A stretch of DNA of 64,000 bases from Methyloligella solikamskensis (lineage in GTDB: Bacteria; Pseudomonadota; Alphaproteobacteria; Rhizobiales; Methyloligellaceae). A program made the position numbers and the translations under genes. The notes beneath the pieces were generated by a model. It was not told the origin of the DNA. It saw only the letters and a program-made list of their open reading frames with translations, and did no database searches. Where the stretch lies: NCBI RefSeq assembly GCF_042676065.1, contig NZ_JBHTJO010000001.1:2294001-2358000 (forward strand). Direction: 5' to 3'. Of the stretch, positions 35,468 to 44,007 are shown piece after piece (within the stretch, counting starts at the first letter, position 1; every line of letters begins with the position of its first letter).

Positions 35468-37486
35468 TCAATCCTTGCCGAGGCAGCTTCGCGCGGCGGC
35501 GCAGACGGCCTCGGTGGTGATGTCGAAGTGGTTATATAGGTCTTTGGCAGGCGCTGAAGCCCCGAAGCTCGACATTCCAACGAACGCGCCGTCTAAACCG
35601 ATCCATTTGTGCCAGCCGAATTCCATGGCGGCTTCCACGGCGACCCGCGGCGCGGTGCCCATGACCTCCCGGCGATATTCGGCCGGCTGAGCATCGAACA
35701 GCTCCCAGGACGGCATGGAGACGACGGCGGCCTTGATGCCCTCCTTTGCGAGTTCCTCGGCAGCCTGGACCGCGAGCAGCACTTCGGAACCCGTGCCGAG
35801 CAGGGTCACATCGCGCTCGCCGTCCGCTTCGCGCAGCACATAGGCGCCCTTGGCGGAGAGATTCTCCTCCGTCGCCTCGTTGCGCAGGAGCGGAAGCCCC
35901 TGGCGGCTCAGCGCCATGATGGAGGGTTTGGTGCGGGAGAGCAGCGCAAGCTCCCAGCATTCGGCGCATTCGACCGCATCGGCCGGGCGGAAGACGTTGA
36001 GGTTCGGCATGGCCCGCAAGGCAGCGAGATGTTCGACCGGCTGATGGGTCGGACCGTCCTCGCCGAGACCGATGGAGTCGTGGGTCATCACATAGACGAC
36101 GCGCTTCTTCATCAGGGCCGAGAGTCGAATAGCCGGACGGCAATAGTCGGTGAAGACCAGGAAGGTGCCGCCATAGGGCACGAAGCCGCCGTGGAGCACC
36201 ATGCCGTTCATGGCCGCGGCCATAGCGTGCTCACGCACGCCCCAATGAATGTAGTTGCCGGAGAAGTCTTCCGGCGTGATGGCCGTGTGTGCCTTGGTCA
36301 GTGTGCCGTTGGACCCGGTCAGGTCGGCGGAGCCGCCGATCAGATGGGGGACCAGGGGCGTCAGCCGCTCCAGCACCTTCTGAGAGGATTGCCGGCTCGC
36401 CAGCTTCGACTGCTCGTCGACGAACTGAGCCTTGGCCTCGCGCACCGCCTTCTTAATCTCGATGGCGGTGTCCTCGTCGATTGGCTCGACCAAGGCGTTG
36501 CGCGCAGCACTGTCGAGCTTGCCGGCCCGGTCCATCCAGGCTTCGTAGGTGTCGCGATGGCGAGAGCCGGCGGCGCGCCAGCTTGCCAGGACCTGCTTCG
36601 GCACCTCGAAGGGCGGGTGGGGCCAGTTCAGCTTCTCGCGGGCCGCGGCGATCTCATCAGCGCCCAGCGCCGAACCGTGGGTGGAGGCGGTGCCCTGCTT
36701 GTTGGGCGCGCCGAAGCCGATCACCGTGCGGCAGGCGATCATGGACGGCTGGTCAGTGACATTGCGGGCATTCTCGATGGCGACCGCGATGGCGTCCGGA
36801 TCGTGACCGTCGACCCGGGCGACATGCCAGCCCGACGCCCTGAAGCGCTCCAGCTGATCGTCGGAGACCGCGAGATCCGTATCGCCGTCGATGGAGATGT
36901 GGTTGTCGTCGAACAGCACGATGAGCCGCCCGAGCTTCATGTGACCGGCAAGCGAGATCGCCTCGTGGCTGATGCCCTCCATCAGGCAGCCGTCACCGGC
37001 GATGGCATAGGTGAAGTGGTCGACGAGCTCATCACCGTAGCGGGCGTTGAGCATGCGCTCGGCCATGGCCATGCCGACGGAGTTGGCGAGCCCCTGCCCC
37101 AGCGGACCGGTCGTCGTTTCCACGCCTGCGGTGATGAAATCCTCAGGATGGCCTGGCGTCTTGGCGCCGAACTGGCGGAAGTTCTTGATTTGCTCGATAT
37201 CGACGACGGGCGAGCCGGTCAGATAGAGCAGCGAATAGAGCAGCATGGAGCCGTGGCCCGCGGACAGGACGAAGCGGTCGCGGTCCGGCCATTCGGGATG
37301 CTCGGCGTCGTATTTCAGAAACTTGGTGAAAAGCACCGTGGCCACGTCGGCCATGCCCATGGGCATGCCGGGATGGCCCGAATTCGCCTTCTCGACCGCA
37401 TCCATGGCGAGGAAGCGGATCGCGTTCGCCATATCCTCGCGGGTGGCGGCGGGTGAAGCCTGCTCCGGGTTCAGGCTCTCGGCCAT
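35468..37486 (-). CDS. tkt: Transketolase
   Basis: 672 residues from ATG 37486. An in-frame TTG 4 codons earlier overlaps the ribosome site GGAGA and is rejected. The thiamine-diphosphate domain has the GHPGMPMGMADVATVLF start, HGSMLLYSLLYLTG, and the GDGCLMEGISHEA cofactor motif. The pyrimidine domain has HDSIGLGEDGPTHQPVEHLA. It moves two-carbon units among pentose, erythrose and sedoheptulose phosphates. It sits between prk and gap as cbbT does in classical Calvin operons. The length is normal. Confidence 0.96.
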   Translation of the reverse strand: MAESLNPEQASPAATREDMANAIRFLAMDAVEKANSGHPGMPMGMADVATVLFTKFLKYDAEHPEWPDRDRFVLSAGHGSMLLYSLLYLTGSPVVDIEQIKNFRQFGAKTPGHPEDFITAGVETTTGPLGQGLANSVGMAMAERMLNARYGDELVDHFTYAIAGDGCLMEGISHEAISLAGHMKLGRLIVLFDDNHISIDGDTDLAVSDDQLERFRASGWHVARVDGHDPDAIAVAIENARNVTDQPSMIACRTVIGFGAPNKQGTASTHGSALGADEIAAAREKLNWPHPPFEVPKQVLASWRAAGSRHRDTYEAWMDRAGKLDSAARNALVEPIDEDTAIEIKKAVREAKAQFVDEQSKLASRQSSQKVLERLTPLVPHLIGGSADLTGSNGTLTKAHTAITPEDFSGNYIHWGVREHAMAAAMNGMVLHGGFVPYGGTFLVFTDYCRPAIRLSALMKKRVVYVMTHDSIGLGEDGPTHQPVEHLAALRAMPNLNVFRPADAVECAECWELALLSRTKPSIMALSRQGLPLLRNEATEENLSAKGAYVLREADGERDVTLLGTGSEVLLAVQAAEELAKEGIKAAVVSMPSWELFDAQPAEYRREVMGTAPRVAVEAAMEFGWHKWIGLDGAFVGMSSFGASAPAKDLYNHFDITTEAVCAAARSCLGKD

Positions 37487-37513
37487 AACAGTCTCCAATA
37501 AGTAGGGTCAGAA

Positions 37514-38455
37514 CTAATAGGCGCGCTCGCCCATGGACGCTTTCACGGCGTGGTATCCCACAAGAAGCTGGGTCAGCGCTAGGGGATGACTGATGGGCGC
37601 ACCGTTGGCGACGTCGATCCGGCCCACCTGGTCGCGCAAATGGCCGGCCTCGGGGATGAGGTCCCAGAGGAGATTTTCGATCTTCTCGGCGCGAGAATCG
37701 GAAATATCTCCTTTGATTTCAAGCACATCCACGGGCTTTCCGTCGCTGTCGCGGGCGAGCTCCAGCCTCAGATCGGCGTAATTCGAGCCGTCGAAAAGTG
37801 GGGAAAAGTCCGGATGCGGCAGGGTCGGCCGAAGCAGATGGCGCACGTCCAGATGGGTATCCGATCCGTTTGCACCCTCGGGCCGCGAGAAGCGGATGAC
37901 GATATCGGCGAAAGTCCGCTGGGGATGGATGAATTGGGGGGCGTCTCTTTTGCGCTTCTCCAGGGACTCCTCTACCTCGCCTGAGGTGTAGCCGCGCTGG
38001 GTGGTGTCCCGGCGGCGCTTCCACTTCCGGCGGAGGTCCTCGATGGGGTCGAGATAGATCTTCACGTCGTAACAATCGCGCATGGCACGGGTCGTGTAGC
38101 CGAGCAGGCCTTCGGCGATCACGAAATCCTTCGGCTGGAGATAGGTCGGACGCTCCAGGGTGCCGCGAGTATGATTGTAGAGGGGCTTCAGCACCGCATG
38201 GCCTTCGCGCATGAGACGGAGATGCTGTTCCAGGATGTCGATATAGTTGGCGCGGGGGTCGAGAGCGGAAAGGCCGAGCTTGGCCCGTTCCGACCTGTCG
38301 AAGGCGTGATAATCGTCGGTGCACATGACCGTGCAGCGGTCTTCACCCAGAATCTGGGCGACGCCGGCCGCCAGCGTCGTCTTACCCGACGCCGAATCGC
38401 CAACGATGCCCAGGATGATCGGATGATCGACCTGCTTCGGCATTTTCCTCCCCAT
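37514..38455 (-). CDS. Phosphoribulokinase (uridine-kinase-like, class II-type motifs)
   Basis: A 313-residue P-loop kinase with GDSASGKT at residues 19-26, CTDDYHAFDRSER, LSALDPRANYIDI, LKPLYNHTRGTLERP and VIAEGLLGYTTRAMRDCYD. The DDYH and ALDPRAN motifs resemble the cyanobacterial/plant-type (class II) enzymes more than the proteobacterial class I CbbP, which begins with a GSSGAGTST loop. A 90-residue C-terminal part follows. It makes ribulose 1,5-bisphosphate from ribulose 5-phosphate and lies between glpX and tkt. No RuBisCO gene is in the window. As I recall, in Methylobacterium a PRK serves to make RuBP as a regulatory signal, which is one possible role here. Confidence 0.85.
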   Translation of the reverse strand: MGRKMPKQVDHPIILGIVGDSASGKTTLAAGVAQILGEDRCTVMCTDDYHAFDRSERAKLGLSALDPRANYIDILEQHLRLMREGHAVLKPLYNHTRGTLERPTYLQPKDFVIAEGLLGYTTRAMRDCYDVKIYLDPIEDLRRKWKRRRDTTQRGYTSGEVEESLEKRKRDAPQFIHPQRTFADIVIRFSRPEGANGSDTHLDVRHLLRPTLPHPDFSPLFDGSNYADLRLELARDSDGKPVDVLEIKGDISDSRAEKIENLLWDLIPEAGHLRDQVGRIDVANGAPISHPLALTQLLVGYHAVKASMGERAY

Positions 38456-38530
38456 GGACGCGCCTCGAACAGGCGCTACTCAAATGCACGCGACTTTTCG
38501 CGTTGGTTTTGCGGCATCTTACGCCATGGG

Positions 38531-39532
38531 TCAGGCCACGTCTCGTGCTGTGACATTTTCGACGAGCGTCTCGGTTAAGGGCCTATAGCTGGTCAGAACC
38601 TGCCGCTCCCCGGTGAAGCCGGAGATCATCATGGTCTGGGTCCGGTACTGGCCCGGCTCGTGCTGAACGCCTTCCAGCATAAGGCCTGAGGTGATCCCGG
38701 TGGCGCAGAAGAAGATCTCTCCGGATCGGATGACCTCGTCCCGGTCCAGCCAGTGGGTCGTGTCGAGATCGGCGGCGCGCACGGCCATGGATTCTGTCTG
38801 GAGCTGGGGCGCGATGCGGCAGAGGAATTCACCGCCCAGCGCCCGGATGCCGGCGGCCGAGATGATCCCTTCGGGCACACCGCCGACTCCCATCATGGCG
38901 TCGATGCCGGACTCCGGTATGGCGGCAAGGATGGCGCCTGCTACGTCGCCCGCCGGATAAAGCGAGACCTTGGCCCCGGTGGCGACGATCTCGTCCACCA
39001 GACGCCGGTGGCGCGGCTTCTCCTGGACGTAGATGTTCAGTTCGCGGACCGGCTTGTCGAGGCAGCGGCCGAGGGTCTCCAACTTCTCCTGCGTGGGCAT
39101 GGCGGGATCGATGCGGCCCCGGGCTTCGGGGCGCGCGACGAACTTCTCCATGTAGAAGGCTGGGCCCGGGTCCATCATGCTGTCCCGCGGGGCGACAGCG
39201 ATGACGGCCAGCGCATTGGTCTGGCCGGGCTCGAGATAGGCAGTGCCTTCCATGGGATCGGCGGCGAGATCGGCACGGTATGACGCGCCGCGCTTGCCCA
39301 CCATTTCACCGCGCTTGAACTGAGGAAGCTCGCCCTGCTGGGCATGGCCGATGACATCGACCGCTTCGAAATCGAGTTCGGCGAGGCTGTCGCGCATGGC
39401 CTCCAGGGCCGCCTTGCCGGCGGTCTGCCGGCAGCCGCTACTGAGCGCATCCGCGGCGGCGCAGGCGGTGGCTTCCGTGGCGCGTCTCAGCGCGTAGATA
39501 AAGTCTGGCGAAACGGACCGCTCGTCAGTCAT
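38531..39532 (-). CDS. glpX: Class II fructose-1,6-bisphosphatase (GlpX type), possibly also SBPase
   Basis: A 333-residue GlpX-type phosphatase. It has GEMVGKRGASYRADLAADPMEGTAY-type metal and substrate residues, followed by TNALAVIAVAPRDSMMDPGP and GVGGVPEGIISAAGIRALGGEF. Conserved acidic metal ligands in the DPMEG segment are present. It dephosphorylates fructose 1,6-bisphosphate, and several alphaproteobacterial relatives also act on sedoheptulose 1,7-bisphosphate. It is first in the minus-strand cluster, 75 bp ahead of prk, so the main promoter should lie in 39533-39697. The N-terminus carries a few extra residues containing FIYALRRATEATACAAADA. Confidence 0.94.
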   Translation of the reverse strand: MTDERSVSPDFIYALRRATEATACAAADALSSGCRQTAGKAALEAMRDSLAELDFEAVDVIGHAQQGELPQFKRGEMVGKRGASYRADLAADPMEGTAYLEPGQTNALAVIAVAPRDSMMDPGPAFYMEKFVARPEARGRIDPAMPTQEKLETLGRCLDKPVRELNIYVQEKPRHRRLVDEIVATGAKVSLYPAGDVAGAILAAIPESGIDAMMGVGGVPEGIISAAGIRALGGEFLCRIAPQLQTESMAVRAADLDTTHWLDRDEVIRSGEIFFCATGITSGLMLEGVQHEPGQYRTQTMMISGFTGERQVLTSYRPLTETLVENVTARDVA

Positions 39533-39697
39533 CTGTGACCTCCTTCAGGCGATCTCCTGTTCTGCTCGCAAGTCCGGCACGTCGCGTCAGCGGGACGACC
39601 TGCCGAATCGAACGCGATCCCTGCAGCAGTGGCGCGTCAGTCTAGCGGATTACGTCTTTTGTAGCAGTCCCTGCATGACGGATTGGTTTCACGAACG

Positions 39698-40639
39698 TCA
39701 CGCGGTGACGCTGCCGCCTCTGCCCTTCAGCCTGGGATCGAGAGCGTCGCGCAAGGAATCGCCCAGGAGATTGATGGTCAGGAGCAGCGCCACCAGGACC
39801 GCGCCGGGGATCAGGGTGACCCACCATGCCCCGGCGAAGATCAGGTCGTAGCCGGATCGGATCAAAGTGCCGAGGGACGGACGGGTCGGCGGCATGCCGA
39901 GCCCTAGAAACGAGAGCGCGGCCTCCGCCATGATCGCATTTGCGATGCCGATGGCCGCGACGATGATCAGAGGCGAGAGGATGTTCGGGAAGATGTGCCG
40001 GCGGACGATCTCCGCATCGGTGGCACCCAGCGCCCGGGCGGCGCGAACGTAATCCTTGGCCTTCTCCGACAGCGCGCCGGCCCGCGCGGTGCGCGCGAAG
40101 AAAGGCCATTCGGCGAGCCCGATCACGACCACCAAAATGGGCACGGCATTGGCGCCGAGGCTTTCGGCACCCAGCCAGGTGCGGAACAGAGCAAGGGCCA
40201 CGATGGCCAGCATTAAGGTGGACAGGGAAAGCTGGATGTCGGCGAAGCGGGTGACGACGGTGTCGGTGCGCCCGCCGAAATAGCCGGCGAGCATGCCCAG
40301 AGGAATGCCGATCGCTGCCTGAATGACGACAGCGAGCAGCCCCACCAGCATGGAGACCCGCAAGCCATAGAGCACCGCGCTCAGGAGATCCCGGCCTTGG
40401 GCATCGGTCCCCAGCGGATAGGTCCAGGACCCGCCGTCCAGCCAGACCGGCGGCAGCTCCGAATCGAGAATATCGAGGCTGGCGAGATCGTATGGGTTCT
40501 GGGGTGCGAGGAGCGGCGCGAAAAGCCCGGCAACCGCAAAGAAACCCAGCAGAACGAGCAGCACGATCACGGCCGGATGACGCCGGAGCGCGGCCCCAGG
40601 CGGCGCGGGCGTCTGGCTCAGCTCCCCCTCCCCGGTCAT
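39698..40639 (-). CDS. Peptide/oligopeptide-type ABC transporter permease, DppC-like
   Basis: 313 residues from ATG 40639, fixed by the ATGA overlap with the upstream dppB-like gene; the frame stays open far upstream but that is shadow. An N-terminal membrane segment is followed by LGTDAQGRDLLSAVLYGLR, typical of DppC/OppC. A five-helix BPD domain follows with an EAA-like loop ARALGATDAEIVRRHIFPN that contacts the ATPase. It forms the inner-membrane channel with the DppB-like partner. It is the last gene of a three-gene operon, and no ATPase gene follows. Confidence 0.9.
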   Translation of the reverse strand: MTGEGELSQTPAPPGAALRRHPAVIVLLVLLGFFAVAGLFAPLLAPQNPYDLASLDILDSELPPVWLDGGSWTYPLGTDAQGRDLLSAVLYGLRVSMLVGLLAVVIQAAIGIPLGMLAGYFGGRTDTVVTRFADIQLSLSTLMLAIVALALFRTWLGAESLGANAVPILVVVIGLAEWPFFARTARAGALSEKAKDYVRAARALGATDAEIVRRHIFPNILSPLIIVAAIGIANAIMAEAALSFLGLGMPPTRPSLGTLIRSGYDLIFAGAWWVTLIPGAVLVALLLTINLLGDSLRDALDPRLKGRGGSVTA

Positions 40640-41628
40640 TGGGCGGCCTCCAGGCTGACCCGCGGATCGAGCGCGAGGCTCACCAGATCGGCGACGGTGT
40701 TGGTGACGACGAAGATGGCGCCGACCACGACGAGATAGGTGGTGATGAGCGGGATGTCGGCGCGGGTGACGGCTTCGAGAAACAGGAAGCCCATGCCAGG
40801 CCATTGGAAGACGGTCTCGGTGAGCAGGGTGAAGGCGAGCAGATTGCCGAACTGCAGCCCCGCTTGGGCGATCACCGGCAGCCACGCATTGCGCAAGGCG
40901 TGGCCGATCCAAATGTGGATGCGCGAGACGCCCTTGGCGCGGGCAGTGCGGACATAGTCGCGCCCCAACTCGTCCAGCATGGCGCTGCGGATCAGCCGGA
41001 TGAAAAGCGGCAGCATGATTGAGGAGAGCGTGACGGCGGGAAGTAGAAGATGTTCCAGCCCGTCGAGGCTGAGAAAGCTCGTCTCCCACCCGACCACGGA
41101 CACTGTCTCCCCGCGGCCGAAGGCTGGTAGCCACCCCCAGAGCACCGAGAACAGGCTGATCAGCAGGATGCCGATGAGGAAGACGGGAACCGAGACGCCG
41201 AGCACGCTGAAGCCCAGCACAAGCTTGGCGCCCAGGCTTTTCGGCCTCACAGCGCAATAGATGCCGCCCGGAATGGAGAGCAGCACGACAATGAGGGAAG
41301 CCGCCAGCACCAGCTCGAAGCTCGCCGGGAACTTGTCCAGGATCACATCGAGGGTGGAGCGCTTGTAGATATATGAGGTGCCGAGATCACCGGTGGCCGC
41401 GCCCTTCAGGTAGCGGCCGAACTGGGTAGGCCAAGCATCGTTCAGCCCCAGCTCCTCGCGCAGCTCGGCCCGTTCGGAGGCGGAGGCGGCCGGCCCGGTC
41501 AGCTCGCGGATCGGATCGCCGAGGCTGGAGCGGATGGCGAAGGCGATGGTGAGGATCGCCAGCATGACCAGCAGCATCTGAAAGAGCCGCTGGAGAAGGA
41601 AGGAGGCTGCAGGCCGGATGGCGTCCAT
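40636..41628 (-). CDS. Peptide/oligopeptide-type ABC transporter permease, DppB-like
   Basis: A 330-residue six-helix permease. Features are FLLQRLFQMLLVMLAILTIA, the periplasmic ELREELGLNDAWPTQFGRYL stretch typical of DppB/NikB, the cytoplasmic EAA-like RDYVRTARAKGVSRIHIWIG loop, and the QWPGMGFLFLEAVTRADIP C-terminal signature. The start is 9 bp after the solute-binding-protein gene. Family members import di- or oligopeptides, nickel chelates or sugar oligomers, and the class is not resolved here. Confidence 0.9.
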   Translation of the reverse strand: MDAIRPAASFLLQRLFQMLLVMLAILTIAFAIRSSLGDPIRELTGPAASASERAELREELGLNDAWPTQFGRYLKGAATGDLGTSYIYKRSTLDVILDKFPASFELVLAASLIVVLLSIPGGIYCAVRPKSLGAKLVLGFSVLGVSVPVFLIGILLISLFSVLWGWLPAFGRGETVSVVGWETSFLSLDGLEHLLLPAVTLSSIMLPLFIRLIRSAMLDELGRDYVRTARAKGVSRIHIWIGHALRNAWLPVIAQAGLQFGNLLAFTLLTETVFQWPGMGFLFLEAVTRADIPLITTYLVVVGAIFVVTNTVADLVSLALDPRVSLEAAQ

Positions 41629-41637
41629 GCCGCCTTT

Positions 41638-43212
41638 CTATTCGATAACGAGGTCTCCGAGATAGGGCATGTCGATACTGTTCACAACCGGTTCGATCAG
41701 CACATTCTTCCGGGCGCCCCATGAGAGATGCTGCCACTGCATGGGCACCATGGCGGCATCGTCGTAGAGAATCCGCTCGATGCGCTGGAGGAGCTCCTTG
41801 CGGGCCGCGGAGTCGGTCATGGTCTGGCTCTGGAGGGTCAGCTTGTCGACCTCGGGTTTGGAATAGTCGCCGCCATTATATTGGCCGTAGCCGGTCTTCG
41901 GGTCCGGGGTCATGGCGAGGAACTCGTAGATATTGGCCGAGTCCTGAGTGTCGGACTGCCAGCCGATCATCATGATGTCGCCCTCGCGGGCATCGAAGCG
42001 CTGCCAGTATTGCGCCTTCGGCATGGTCTGGAGATCGACGGTGATGTTGATCCTGGCCAGCATGGCGGTGACGGCTTGGGCGATGCGGTAGTCGCCGACA
42101 TAGCGATTGTTCGGCGCGATCATGGTGACGCTGAAGCCTTCCGGATAGCCCGCCTCCTCCATCAACGCCTTGGCCTTGGCGAGATCGTAGCGGGGCTTCA
42201 GGTCTGGATCGTAGCCGTCGAAGCCTTCCGGACTGAGCTGGCCGGCAGGCGAGCCGAAGCCGCGCATGATCTTCTTCACGATGCCGTCGCGGTTGATCGC
42301 GTAATTGACCGCAAGGCGGACACGAGGATCCTTGAACGCCTCCACGGTCTTCTGATTGAGCTGGAACGTGAGGATGCGCGTGCTGGGCATGGTCACGAGC
42401 GTGCAGCACGGGTTCGCCTCGACGCGGCTCAGGTCGCCGGGCGGCACGGGCGCGATGAAATCGACATCCCCCGCCAACAGCGCCGCGACCCTTGTGGCCG
42501 GCTCCTTGATGGGCGTGAAGACGATCTTGCCCACATTGCCGGGGGACTCCGTGTCCCAATAGCCTTTGAACCGCTTCATTAAGAGGCGAACGCCCTGCTC
42601 CCGCTCGGTCACGATGAAGGGGCCGGTGCCGGAGACATGGGTGGAGGCGAAGGAGGCGCCGTGCTTCACGATGGCGTCCTTGGCCTCGCCCTCCGCGTCG
42701 TCGCCGGAATAGAACTCCCGGTCCATGGGAAAGATGTAGGTCGCGAGGTTCAGGACCAGCGGGTACGGCTTCTTGGTGATCAGATCGACGGTGAGCGCGT
42801 CGATCACCCGCGCCCCTTCGAAGGGCTCGAACAGGGCTTTGAAGTCGGGGCTGCGCTTCAGCCGGTTGAGGGTCCAGACGACATCGTGGGCGGTGAGCGT
42901 GTTGCCGGAGTGGAATTTAACGCCGGGGCGCAGAAAGAAGCGCGTGGTGCGCTCGTCGATCTTCTCCCAGTGGACCGCCAGCCTGGGCTGCAGCTCCATA
43001 TTCTGGTCGAATCGCACCAGGGGATCGAACAGCAGATGGGACATTTGCAGGGTCGCGCTGGCGATCTGCTCGTGGGGATCGAGGGAGATCGGGTCGGCGT
43101 CATAGGCCATGCGCAGGGTCTTGTTCCGCTCAACGGCAACGGCCGGACCGGACACAAATGCAGGCGCAATCCCTGCCCCGATGATGAGAAGCAACGCTAG
43201 GAGGACTCGCAT
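41638..43212 (-). CDS. ABC transporter periplasmic solute-binding protein, family 5 (DppA/OppA-like)
   Basis: About 524 residues from ATG 43212; an in-frame TTG 4 codons upstream is possible. The signal peptide is VLLALLLIIGAGIAPAF with cleavage likely before VERNKTLRMA. Family 5 signatures include YDADPISLDPHEQIAS, PLVRFDQNMELQPRLAVHWE, GVKFHSGNTLTAHDVVWTLN and DPRVRLAVNYAINRDGIVKK. It captures peptides or similar compounds for the two downstream permeases. The gene starts the operon and is divergent from bioD with a 160-bp gap. The ligand is unknown. Confidence 0.9.
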   Translation of the reverse strand: MRVLLALLLIIGAGIAPAFVSGPAVAVERNKTLRMAYDADPISLDPHEQIASATLQMSHLLFDPLVRFDQNMELQPRLAVHWEKIDERTTRFFLRPGVKFHSGNTLTAHDVVWTLNRLKRSPDFKALFEPFEGARVIDALTVDLITKKPYPLVLNLATYIFPMDREFYSGDDAEGEAKDAIVKHGASFASTHVSGTGPFIVTEREQGVRLLMKRFKGYWDTESPGNVGKIVFTPIKEPATRVAALLAGDVDFIAPVPPGDLSRVEANPCCTLVTMPSTRILTFQLNQKTVEAFKDPRVRLAVNYAINRDGIVKKIMRGFGSPAGQLSPEGFDGYDPDLKPRYDLAKAKALMEEAGYPEGFSVTMIAPNNRYVGDYRIAQAVTAMLARINITVDLQTMPKAQYWQRFDAREGDIMMIGWQSDTQDSANIYEFLAMTPDPKTGYGQYNGGDYSKPEVDKLTLQSQTMTDSAARKELLQRIERILYDDAAMVPMQWQHLSWGARKNVLIEPVVNSIDMPYLGDLVIE

Positions 43213-43374
43213 TGCTCGAACCAATAGCGTCCCTTGGCGTAAGCGCCTAGCCCTTCAGTCACGGTTTGGCGATTGGCCGCAACGGTCTGCAACCGGTCGG
43301 GGTCCGGGCTTGTAACCGCGCCTTGAGCGGCTAAAGTCCGCGCCCAATCGAGGCAAGCGGAGCAGAAGAGTCTC

Positions 43375-44007
43375 TTGAGCGGGTTTTTCGTCACGGGAAC
43401 GGATACGGATGTGGGCAAGACAGTGGTCGCCGCCTGGCTGACCGCCTATCTCGGCGCGGACTATTGGAAGCCGATCCAGTCGGGCGTCGCAGACGGCACC
43501 GACACCAAGACGGTGCGCGCCCTCGCCGAGCTGCCAGATGAGCGAATCGTGCCGGAGGCTTACGTGCTGCCGGAGCCGCTTTCGCCTCACGAATCGGCAC
43601 GGCGGGCCGGTGTCACCATCGACCTGGCTGCGATCCGCCTGCCCGAGACGGAGAATTTCCTCGTGGTGGAAGGCGCGGGCGGCCTCATGGTGCCCCTCAA
43701 CGAGACCGAGCTCGTCATCGATCTGATGGAGGATCTCGGCCTACCAGCAATTCTCGTGGCGCGCTCCACGCTCGGCACCATCAATCACACGCTGCTCTCT
43801 CTGGAGGCGCTCCGCCGCCGCGGCCTGGCGGTCGCCGGCGTGATCATGGTGGGACCGGAGAGCGGCCATAACCGCGCGGCCATCGAACGCTATGGCCGTA
43901 CCCAGGTGATCGCGGAGATCCCCTGGCTCGATCCTCTCAACCGGCAGACCCTTTGCGGGATCACGCCGGAGCTCGATCTCAAAAAACTGGCGCAGATGGC
44001 GAAATGA
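43375..44007 (+). CDS. bioD: ATP-dependent dethiobiotin synthetase
   Basis: 210 residues from a TTG start with AGAAGAG just upstream. The P-loop is FFVTGTDTDVGKTVVAAWL at the N-terminus. YWKPIQSGVADGTDTK binds the diaminopelargonate side, and LVVEGAGGLMVPLNE is the second nucleotide loop. It closes the ureido ring of dethiobiotin with CO2 and ATP. The stop overlaps the bioA start in ATGA, so bioD and bioA are translated together. It begins the plus-strand half of the biotin locus. Confidence 0.96.
   Translation: MSGFFVTGTDTDVGKTVVAAWLTAYLGADYWKPIQSGVADGTDTKTVRALAELPDERIVPEAYVLPEPLSPHESARRAGVTIDLAAIRLPETENFLVVEGAGGLMVPLNETELVIDLMEDLGLPAILVARSTLGTINHTLLSLEALRRRGLAVAGVIMVGPESGHNRAAIERYGRTQVIAEIPWLDPLNRQTLCGITPELDLKKLAQMAK

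Noticed and set aside
35609..37456. 615-codon plus-strand frame opposite tkt
   Set aside because: Exact antisense to a fully conserved transketolase; composition is shadow-like and no domain is seen.
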